This document shows positions 36,001 to 41,799 of a stretch of 61,844 nt of DNA, in pieces (the first letter of the stretch is position 1; each line of letters begins with the position of its first letter). Below the pieces are notes generated by a model that made no database searches, had not been told where the DNA came from, and saw only the letters and a program-made list of their open reading frames with translations. Origin of the DNA: Candidatus Kapaibacterium sp. (GTDB lineage Bacteria; Bacteroidota; Ignavibacteria; Kapaibacteriales; UBA4661); contig RDXM01000088.1 of the NCBI GenBank assembly GCA_004292595.1, positions 1 through 61,844 of the forward strand. The letters run 5' to 3'. Both the position numbers and the translations under genes were made by a program.

Positions 36001-36307
36001 AGCTGTTTTCTGCTTGCAGAGCGTCTGCGTTGCCAGTTGTTTCCAAACGCTCTTCTGCCGTGAAGAGCGCATTACTGCTGATGTTTGGCTCATAGAGAAG
36101 CGCGAAAGTAAGAGCAACAAGCACAAAGGTAGCAATGATGCCGCTTGCAGCAACGGTGTAGCGCGTTTGTGCGCTGGCGCGGCGCAGAACGATGAGAAAC
36201 ACGCCGACAATAAATGCCACAAATGTTGCTTGCCACAAGGAATGAAGCAGTGTCCAGCCGAGTGCTTCGGAGAGTTCTACGGGAAGGAATGTTGTGAAGG
36301 AGTTCAT
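33008..36307 (-). CDS. M56 (BlaR1-like) membrane metalloprotease with 18 C-terminal 26-residue repeats
   Basis: The 1099-residue protein starts with BlaR1/MecR1-type membrane helices (LHSLWQATFVAFIVGVFLIV; others near 55 and 195) and the zinc protease site LAHELAHVWRKDY (H290, E291, H294). The EREHASDDLA block is also typical of M56. Another helix lies near residue 400. Beyond it, a beta-rich domain (~470-620) is followed by 18 tandem copies of a 26-residue unit of the form GVLGIKPEMVKEYKDAG-x9 (residues ~627-1095). There is no penicillin-binding sensor domain. It is co-transcribed with blaI (32-bp gap; Shine-Dalgarno AAGGAA before the ATG), so it should sense an envelope signal and trigger BlaI cleavage. 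What the repeats bind is unknown. Confidence 0.93.
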   Translation of the reverse strand: MNSFTTFLPVELSEALGWTLLHSLWQATFVAFIVGVFLIVLRRASAQTRYTVAASGIIATFVLVALTFALLYEPNISSNALFTAEERLETTGNADALQAENSFASAMKSDLVNDIDAGKIANISSTKTVSKEDLEQAAQTKLHALQSARNNALNENLLISASKRRAFELLQLSPVKLTPQLALMERIQQYLPTLVLLWFVGMIAFAMRLMGGIAYAQRMKTYRAFPASREWQDRVYELAHKLGSRHVPQLLESGLANVPMVVGFLKPVILVPMGFLTGLQSQHIEAILAHELAHVWRKDYLLSLVQAAIETLLFYHPAVWWMSSVMREEREHASDDLAAQVCGDSRALASALAILEERNFAGHESAFGTASVAATDGHLLGRVKRLLGKQPERSFSIEYLAAYLVITCIFALSLTASPALQPMVKPVMEPIMENARKTASGLASKLLPPLAPLAPVSPLSPLTPFAMSDSNRTNSRSASWNNYWDEGNIGIEGFWEAKFKEKSITLILFKNKRGKNRYNGTMYTGLQYNEVQGLNTAQIRTASGDVQFRLVKESGTFVFTGETNSGAGGGTYEFQANTKFVEQMKGLGFSDVQEKDLVTLAVTDVNMALLRELSGLKLSTEEAVEIAVLGIKPEFVKEARQNGLNGEEIKEYGVLGINNEYIKEMKQYGYSLDDIKELGVLGIKADYVEEMKKFGVKTEEIKEYGALGIRPDKVKELKDAGVPIDEIKEYGVLGIRPEYVNNMKSLGYKVEDIKEIGVLGIKPEMVKEYKDAGVPVDDIKEYGVLGIRVEYIKEMKSLGYKIDEIKELGVLGIKPQMVKEYKDAGVPVDDIKEYGVLGIRVEYIKQMKSLGYKVSDIKEIGVLGIKPETVRAFKDAGLRTDDIKEFAILGIKPDFVKKMRVKGFSADEIREFGVRGLNLEHISSFRDAGFSREETSDFGRRGIKPEYVKQMKALGFSSDDIEELGVRGIKAETAKEYKALGFRVDDILELAVRGIKPSTAKEYQEAGFRRDDIEELAVRGIRPETAKEYAKAGFRTDDIAELAVRGIKPELAKEMKALGLSTGDIAELGVRGVRLSTIQKLKADGLSNARIVEILTDRD
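33023..34429 (-). repeat. Coding tandem repeat, 78-bp unit, ~18 copies
   Basis: Each unit encodes one 26-residue repeat of the M56 protein. Near 33770-34060 adjacent units group into a 156-bp higher-order repeat that is almost identical at DNA level, alternating KEYKDAGVPVDDIKEY and KEMKSLGYKxxxIKE. Recent duplication and copy-number variation are therefore likely here. Confidence 0.9.
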
Positions 36308-36339
36308 AGTTGTTCCTTGAAAAATGCGTTGAGTTAGGG

Positions 36340-36783
36340 TTATTTGCTTGATTTCTTGCGGGTGCTGGGCGTATGTGCGGCTGTTTCTTCTGCGGTTCGA
36401 TTGGCATTATTTTCCAGTTCTTCGTCTAGCAGAGCGCGTATTTGCTGGAGTTCGGAGGTAGAAGTTTTACCAGAGCCGAGTGCTTGCAAGACCAATTTCA
36501 TTGCCGAACCGCGAAAGACGGAATCCATGAGTTTGCTCACGAAGGCTTGCTGTACCTCGTCTTCACGCACCTCTGCCGTATAGATGTGCGTTCTGTTCGA
36601 TTCATCCCGCGAGAGCAAGCCCTTTTCTGCCATGATTTGCATAATTTTCAAGGTGGTTGTGTAGCCAATCGTGTCGTCGTTGTCCTTATTCAGAGCGTCG
36701 TTGATGGTGCGGACGGTTGCTGCGCCGTTTTGCCAGAGAACTTGTAAAATCTCAAGTTCTGCGTCGGTGGGTTTGTATTTCAT
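36340..36783 (-). CDS. blaI: BlaI/MecI-family transcriptional repressor
   Basis: The 147-residue winged-helix repressor starts MKYKPTDAELEILQVLWQ, the classic BlaI N-terminus. It continues with TTLKIMQIMAEKGLLSRDE (recognition helix and wing) and a dimerising C-terminal helical part (EVREDEVQQAFVSKLMDSVF). GGAG 6 bases before the ATG at 36783 decides the start over two upstream ATGs. The C-terminal ~35 residues are a polar tail beyond the usual ~125-residue length. It is first in an operon with the M56 protease and is preceded by two palindromic operators. In this family, protease-triggered cleavage relieves repression. Confidence 0.95.
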   Translation of the reverse strand: MKYKPTDAELEILQVLWQNGAATVRTINDALNKDNDDTIGYTTTLKIMQIMAEKGLLSRDESNRTHIYTAEVREDEVQQAFVSKLMDSVFRGSAMKLVLQALGSGKTSTSELQQIRALLDEELENNANRTAEETAAHTPSTRKKSSK

Positions 36784-36815
36784 TGTTTTCTCCATTGAAA
36801 TTGTTTGACGGGTTG

Positions 36816-36855
36816 TTATACGAAGCATTTCGTATAATTTACGAAAGAGTTCGTA
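36816..36855 (-). promoter_or_regulatory. Tandem BlaI operator palindromes
   Basis: Two perfect dyads, TTATACGAA-gcat-TTCGTATAA (36816-36837) and TACGAA-agag-TTCGTA (36840-36855), share the core TACGAA-N4-TTCGTA. Their centres are 21 bp apart, two DNA turns. They lie 33-72 bp upstream of the blaI start. Their position and symmetry fit autorepression by a BlaI dimer on each site; the sequence differs from the staphylococcal TACA/TGTA box. Confidence 0.8.
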
Positions 36856-37146
36856 GAATGTTGCATTTTTTATTGATGTGGTGAAAAAAGCTGGGTGCGT
36901 GGCACGGAAGTATTTGGAATAGCTTGCTCAGATATTTTTTTTACCAACTCTTCATCAACAAAAAATTCAGAAGCGTGTAAAATTGGGAATTGTTTTGTAA
37001 ATTAAGATGTTTACACGATACACCACCGCAGCGAAAAGCACACAGACACAGCATGATGCCTCGCTGTAAGAAGGTTTGAAAAAGATTTTGGCAGGGCACT
37101 GAATTAGAGTAACTGAGATTTTTGCGAGCTTTTTTAGGAACGATCT
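36856..37146. other. Divergent intergenic region between blaI and the prenyl synthase gene
   Basis: With the operators, the blaI-prenyl synthase gap is 363 bp. This part is AT-rich and carries no gene. A GTGTAAA and a distant TTTACAC (about 36976-37017) form a weak inverted repeat of uncertain meaning. Promoters for both directions presumably lie here. Confidence 0.4.
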
Positions 37147-38301
37147 ATGAATAACGGTACTGCAAATGGTATTGCCTTACACATACCCTCGACGATGCCG
37201 CGCGAGCGGTCGTTCTTCCTGCACCCGCATGAAGGACGGAATAATGACCATCTGGCCTCCTCACCACACCTTGCTTTTGTGGAAACACCTCCCATCGAAA
37301 ACGCTGCACAGCACTTTCAGCACCAGTACACAATCTACAGGGACAGCGTTGAAGCAATGCTGTCGAGCCTCGTAGATAAGCCTGTTCCAGCGTCGCTTTA
37401 CGACCCAATGCGCTATATTCTGGGCATTGGCGGAAAGCGTGTGCGCCCTGTGCTGGCGATGATTGCGGCAGCAGCCGTCGGCGGAAACCCGCATGATGCC
37501 TTGTTTGGCGGCATTGCGGTTGAAATTTTGCACAATTTTACGCTCATCCACGACGACATCATGGATGCTGCCCCAACGCGGCGCAATATGCAGACCGTCC
37601 ACGTGAAATGGAACGAAAGCGCAGCAATTCTTTCGGGCGACGGGATGATGGCGGTTGCGTATCAAGTAATGATGCGTTCTGCCAATCTTTCGCGCCTCCG
37701 AGAGCTTGTTGATGCAATGAACACAGGCATTCTCGAAGTGTGCGAAGGACAAGCATATGACTTGGAGTTTCAAGACCGCTCATATGTTGCGCTTGATGAA
37801 TACTTTATGATGATTGAAAAGAAAACAGCGAAAATGCTTGAGCTATCGGTGCGGGCAGGTGGAATTTTAGGCAATGGCTCGCAGGCACATATTGATGCAC
37901 TTGCCAAGTACGCACTGGCTATCGGTATTGCCTTTCAAGTGCAGGACGACTTGCTGGATATTTCCGCAACAGATGCAGCCAAACTCGGCAAAACTATTGG
38001 TGGCGATATTATTGAAGGCAAAAAAACGTATTTGATTGCTCGCGCTCTCGAAAAACGCCCGACCTTCAATGACCGCGACCAAGCCTTGCTTGATGAGTTT
38101 ATCCGCAATCACGGGCTACCCGAAGAGCGTGTGCCAGAGATGCAGGACGTATTCGAGAGAAACGGCATTTTTGCATCGGCAAAAAATGAAGTCGAGCGTC
38201 TCACCAGCGATGCACACAAGGCACTTTCCGTTCTTCCCGATAATGCAGGACGCAGTATGCTTCATCAGTTTGCGCTCATGCTCTTGGAACGCAGCCACTA
38301 A
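37147..38301 (+). CDS. Polyprenyl synthetase (trans-isoprenyl diphosphate synthase)
   Basis: The enzyme condenses isopentenyl diphosphate with allylic diphosphates. Both aspartate-rich motifs are intact: DDIMD at 136-140 and DDLLD at 267-271. GGKRVRPVL at ~95 binds the pyrophosphate. The 384-residue chain has an N-terminal extension of about 50 residues rich in His, Pro and Arg that is unlike the family. Product length (farnesyl, geranylgeranyl or longer) cannot be read with confidence. The sequence HNFTLIHDD before the first motif suggests the larger-product or type II group common in quinone and carotenoid pathways. It is followed 54 bp later by the HPr gene. Confidence 0.93.
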   Translation: MNNGTANGIALHIPSTMPRERSFFLHPHEGRNNDHLASSPHLAFVETPPIENAAQHFQHQYTIYRDSVEAMLSSLVDKPVPASLYDPMRYILGIGGKRVRPVLAMIAAAAVGGNPHDALFGGIAVEILHNFTLIHDDIMDAAPTRRNMQTVHVKWNESAAILSGDGMMAVAYQVMMRSANLSRLRELVDAMNTGILEVCEGQAYDLEFQDRSYVALDEYFMMIEKKTAKMLELSVRAGGILGNGSQAHIDALAKYALAIGIAFQVQDDLLDISATDAAKLGKTIGGDIIEGKKTYLIARALEKRPTFNDRDQALLDEFIRNHGLPEERVPEMQDVFERNGIFASAKNEVERLTSDAHKALSVLPDNAGRSMLHQFALMLLERSH

Positions 38302-38355
38302 AAAGAAGAAGTACAGTATTGTACGTTGTTTTATTGTTGTTTTACTGAAGATATT

Positions 38356-38622
38356 ATGACCGAGCACGTTGTTACGATAAAAAATAAAGCTGGCTTGCAT
38401 ACTCGTCCGGCGGCAATGATTGTCAAAATCACCTCGAAATTTCGGTCTGAAATTTTTCTTTCACGCGAAGGATTTCGGGTCAATGCAAAAAGTATTATTG
38501 GCGTAATGACGCTTGCCGCCGAGCAAAATTCACAACTGACCATTGAGCTTGACGGACCAGACGAAGAGCAAGCCTTGAAAGAAATGCTCGAATTTTTTGA
38601 AGCTGGATTTGGCGAAGCATAA
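38356..38622 (+). CDS. HPr-family phosphocarrier protein
   Basis: The 88-residue protein has the HPr fold signature with the phosphorylatable His15 in AGLHTRPAAMIVK and Ser46 in NAKSIIGVMTLAAEQ, the position of HPr kinase control. Starting at the ATG at 38356 removes 10 residues that do not belong to the family. It could pass phosphate in a PTS or regulatory phosphorelay. No PTS enzyme I or II genes are in view, and HPr in such bacteria is often only regulatory, through HprK. A terminator follows. Confidence 0.92.
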   Translation: MTEHVVTIKNKAGLHTRPAAMIVKITSKFRSEIFLSREGFRVNAKSIIGVMTLAAEQNSQLTIELDGPDEEQALKEMLEFFEAGFGEA

Positions 38623-38648
38623 AGCCCAGCACCAATACTTTTTTCGCG

Positions 38649-38687
38649 CCCGCATCACTCTCCAAGAAGCAGTGATGCGGGTTTTGA
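38649..38687 (+). terminator. Terminator after the HPr gene
   Basis: CCCGCATCACT pairs exactly with AGTGATGCGGG over an 11-base loop and is followed by TTTTGAGTTTT. It ends the prenyl synthase-HPr transcript. Confidence 0.85.
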
Positions 38688-38786
38688 GTTTTATTGCGGG
38701 CGGAGAAGATGTGCCAATCGTTTCTTTGGAAGCACCATTTGCCGATGAGTAAAAGATGAGTAAAAAATGAGTAAAATTCACCGCAG

Positions 38787-40091
38787 CTACACAATATGCT
38801 GCAACAAATCGGGACGGTCGTTCAGGTATTCGTAGGTGATATTGCGAGCGTTCATGCGCTCTATCAGAGCATCAAAATCGTTGCGGTCTTGCAATTCCAG
38901 TCCCACAACGGCGGGACCTCGCTCGCGTGCTGTTTTCTTGGAATATTGGAAATAGGTAATATCATCGGTCGGACCAAGCACTTCCGATAAAAACTCACGC
39001 AGCGCCCCAGCGCGTTGTGGAAAACGCACAATAAAGTAGTGTTTCAGCCCTTCGTAGAGCATAGAGCGTTCCTTGATTTCTTCGGTGCGCGTGATGTCGT
39101 TGTTGCTGCCGCTCACCACGCACACAACCGTTTTGCCGCGTATTTCCTCGCGGAACTGCTCCATAACCGCAATCGCCAACGCTCCTGCTGGCTCGACCAC
39201 AATCGCATCTTCATTGTACAAGCGCAAAATCCGCGTACAAATTTGTCCTTCCGCTACCGTAACAACGCCGTCCAAAAGCTCTTTGCAAATGCTAAAGGTG
39301 AGGTCGCCGACGCGCTTGACAGCAGCACCATCCACGAATTTATCAATCTTCTCCAACGCAGTATTTACGCCCTTCTCAAGCGAGAGCTTCATTGCTGGTG
39401 CGCCGAGCGGCTCTACGCCAATCAATTTCGCCTCAGGATGCAGTGTTTTGAAAATGCTCGCAACGCCAGAAGCCAAGCCGCCGCCGCCGATTGGTAGAAA
39501 CACGTAATCAATTGCTTCGGGGCAATCATCCAGAATTTCCAAGCCGACCGTGCCTTGTCCTTCAATAACTTTTACATCGTCAAAGGGGTGAATAAACGCC
39601 ATTCCATGCCGTGTGCAGTCTGCGAGTGCTTCCTTGTAGGCATCATCAAACGTATCACCAATCAATATCACTTCCACAAATTCTCGCCCAAACATTTTCA
39701 CCTGACGCACCTTCTGTTGCGGTGTTGGGGCGGGCATGAAGATTTTTCCGTGAATGCGAAGTTTATTGCAGGAATACGCCACGCCCTGCGCGTGATTGCC
39801 CGCCGAAGCGCATACCACGCCACGCGCAAGCTCTTCTGCCGACAAGCTAGAAATTTTATTAAACGCACCGCGAATTTTGTAGGAACGAACAATTTGCAAA
39901 TCCTCGCGCTTCAAATATACATTTGCGCTAAATTCGTCGGACAAATTCGCGTTCTGCTCCAAAGGAGTGCGCCGCGCAACGCCGCGCAGCTTTAATTCAG
40001 CCGCTTTCACGGCGTGCAAGCCAATAACGATGCTGCTTTGCGTGGGCGTACTTTCTTCAGGACGAAGGGTTGTTTTGATATTGGTACTCAT
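38787..40091 (-). CDS. ilvA: Threonine ammonia-lyase (threonine dehydratase)
   Basis: The PLP enzyme converts threonine to 2-oxobutanoate and ammonia, the first step to isoleucine. The 434-residue protein has the PLP lysine in VRSYKIRGAFNK (K72), the ASAGNHAQGVA loop, the glycine-rich phosphate-binding PIGGGGLASG and a late VVSGSNND. The C-terminal ~90 residues form one ACT-like domain (YFIVRFPQRAGALREFL, then PAVVGLELQD), as in the shorter Bacillus-type biosynthetic enzyme, implying isoleucine feedback. The ATG at 40091 gives the expected start; 23 further in-frame residues upstream do not look coding. No other ilv genes are nearby. Confidence 0.95.
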   Translation of the reverse strand: MSTNIKTTLRPEESTPTQSSIVIGLHAVKAAELKLRGVARRTPLEQNANLSDEFSANVYLKREDLQIVRSYKIRGAFNKISSLSAEELARGVVCASAGNHAQGVAYSCNKLRIHGKIFMPAPTPQQKVRQVKMFGREFVEVILIGDTFDDAYKEALADCTRHGMAFIHPFDDVKVIEGQGTVGLEILDDCPEAIDYVFLPIGGGGLASGVASIFKTLHPEAKLIGVEPLGAPAMKLSLEKGVNTALEKIDKFVDGAAVKRVGDLTFSICKELLDGVVTVAEGQICTRILRLYNEDAIVVEPAGALAIAVMEQFREEIRGKTVVCVVSGSNNDITRTEEIKERSMLYEGLKHYFIVRFPQRAGALREFLSEVLGPTDDITYFQYSKKTARERGPAVVGLELQDRNDFDALIERMNARNITYEYLNDRPDLLQHIV

Positions 40092-40151
40092 AATCACGGT
40101 ATAGGGTGAAACATAGTCGCAGCCCTTAGTACACGAAAAAAAATTCTTCAG

Positions 40152-40231
40152 TAGTGGCACAGATATTCTTGTCTGTGAGTGTTAGAGCGGGCTTCAGGCG
40201 ACAAACACAAACAAGAATGTCTGTGCCACTG
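40152..40231. repeat. 80-bp palindromic repeat, copy 3
   Basis: The left arm is TAGTGGCACAGATATTCTTG and the right arm CAAGAATGTCTGTGCCACTG, with a few differences from the other two copies. The middle matches the copy at 19186. It lies 60 bp upstream of ilvA, between ilvA and the namZ 3' end. Confidence 0.85.
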
Positions 40232-40368
40232 AAGCCTGATTTTTCCTGCTGTTCAGAAATTTTGTCTGTACAAAAGTGCAGCCCATAATCTACGATATTT
40301 CTGAGAGTTTTTCGTGGAGAAAATGCGCCGAAAGCATTACAAATGAAGCATTTTGCAAAGCATTTTGC

Positions 40369-41664
40369 TCAATCATACAACAAATACTTCTTCCGCAATT
40401 CGATAAATTCCTTCATGCCACGCTGCGCAAAGCGGCGTATTTCCTCATCGGGCGACTTTTTCACAAAGAGCATCTCAAAGAGTTTGTCTGTTCCAGCGAC
40501 TTTGGCAAACATCTTTTTGAGGTTGTCGTCAATATTTTTTGGATTGAAAAATTCTGGTTGCAATGCACGTAGAGCCAGCATAAAATCTAGTCCCGCAGAG
40601 AATGGTTTGAATTTTTGACCGTCGGGCGTGAAGATAAATAAAATACCATTGCAATCAGTATTGGCAAATTTCCCATAAAATGGTCGCAGACGTGTGGGAA
40701 TAAGCGTAATGCCAGAAAGGTTCTGTTTGCGCACACTTTCCAACAATGATGCGGTTTTCAGGGTTGGTGCAGCAAGCATTTGGAAGGGCAAGGTATAGCC
40801 CACGCCGACGCTGAGCAAGCCTAATTCGCCGTACACGCCCGTCAGAGCCATACCGCGAATAGCATCCGCCGTTGGGATGTGTGGCGATGTCGGAATCCAC
40901 TTAAAATCAGTATCTTCCCACGTCATCCAGCGTTGCCAGCCTTCGGCGCGAATGACCGTGAGCGAGCATTTCCGCGCTTTTTTGTTGGCATCGCTCGTCA
41001 GCCAGCCTTCCCCATTGACCATAAGCGCGAATTCGCCCACCGTGCAGCCATGCACGTAGGGAATAGGCGCAATGCCGACAAAGGAGGTAAATTCTGTATC
41101 TAAGACCAATCCATCAATAATTTTTCCGCCGAGCGGATTTGGTCTATCCAGCACAATCAAGGGTTTATCGTATTCGGCGCAAGCATCCATCACCCAATAC
41201 AGCGTAGAAAGGTAGGTGTAGCCGCGCAAACCAATATCCTGAATATCGAACACAACCGCATCGCAGGGCGCGAGCATTTGTTTCGTGGGGCGGCGACGTT
41301 CCTTGCCAAAGAGCGATGAAGCCTTAATTTTGCGCACGGTTTCGGCAGAATCTTTGACCATTTCGCCTGCTCGCTGCACACCAAAGTAGCCATGTTCGGG
41401 CGTGAGGACGGACAAAATCGTACACGTTTTCGATTGCTGTAATGCTTCCAACGTAGAAACCATCTGCCGTGTGCGCCCGCTTTGGTTTGTTACCAGCACA
41501 ATTTTTTTGCCTTCCACCAGACCGAAATTCTGCGCTGCCAGAACATCAATTCCATTCTTGACATCGTAGCGAAAGGTGCTTTTAGGCTGCGCAAATGCTG
41601 GGTTTGTAGCACAATGAATGACTGTAAGCGTGATAGCGAACAACGAAAAAAAGCGAAACAACAT
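40369..41664 (-). CDS. namZ: Exo-beta-N-acetylmuramidase NamZ-type protein (DUF1343)
   Basis: The 431-residue protein has a Sec signal peptide (LFRFFSLFAITLTVIHCATNP, cleavage near AFAQ). Its domain matches DUF1343, now known as NamZ exo-beta-N-acetylmuramidases of peptidoglycan recycling. Visible family blocks are VLVTNQSGR, LTPEHGYFG (His/Glu pair), VFDIQDIGLRGYTY, LDRPNPLGG and YVHGCTVGEFA. It should release terminal MurNAc from muropeptides in the periplasm. The ATG at 41664 was preferred to a TTG three codons upstream. It lies downstream of the amylase gene on the same strand, separated by a terminator and a short direct repeat. Confidence 0.9.
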   Translation of the reverse strand: MLFRFFSLFAITLTVIHCATNPAFAQPKSTFRYDVKNGIDVLAAQNFGLVEGKKIVLVTNQSGRTRQMVSTLEALQQSKTCTILSVLTPEHGYFGVQRAGEMVKDSAETVRKIKASSLFGKERRRPTKQMLAPCDAVVFDIQDIGLRGYTYLSTLYWVMDACAEYDKPLIVLDRPNPLGGKIIDGLVLDTEFTSFVGIAPIPYVHGCTVGEFALMVNGEGWLTSDANKKARKCSLTVIRAEGWQRWMTWEDTDFKWIPTSPHIPTADAIRGMALTGVYGELGLLSVGVGYTLPFQMLAAPTLKTASLLESVRKQNLSGITLIPTRLRPFYGKFANTDCNGILFIFTPDGQKFKPFSAGLDFMLALRALQPEFFNPKNIDDNLKKMFAKVAGTDKLFEMLFVKKSPDEEIRRFAQRGMKEFIELRKKYLLYD

Positions 41665-41673
41665 AGACTTCAA

Positions 41674-41713
41674 GAAAAGTGTGCTTTGTGCATGAAAAGT
41701 GTGCTTTGTGCAT
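41674..41713. repeat. 20-bp direct repeat, two copies, upstream of namZ
   Basis: GAAAAGTGTGCTTTGTGCAT occurs twice head to tail, with a third partial copy (GAAAAT). It ends 10 bp before the namZ start and falls in its promoter or leader region. It could be a binding-site duplication or simple slippage. Confidence 0.7.
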
Positions 41714-41729
41714 GAAAATTACAAATGAA

Positions 41730-41778
41730 AAGTGTCCGTGCAACCACTTCCAGACTGGTTTCGGTGGCACGGACACTT
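41730..41778 (-). terminator. Stem-loop after the amylase gene
   Basis: AAGTGTCCGTGC pairs exactly with GCACGGACACTT around a 25-base loop. Downstream on the minus strand it runs into TTTTCATTTGT. It probably terminates the amylase transcript ahead of namZ. Confidence 0.7.
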
Positions 41779-41799
41779 GTTGTTGAATGAGTTTTACGA

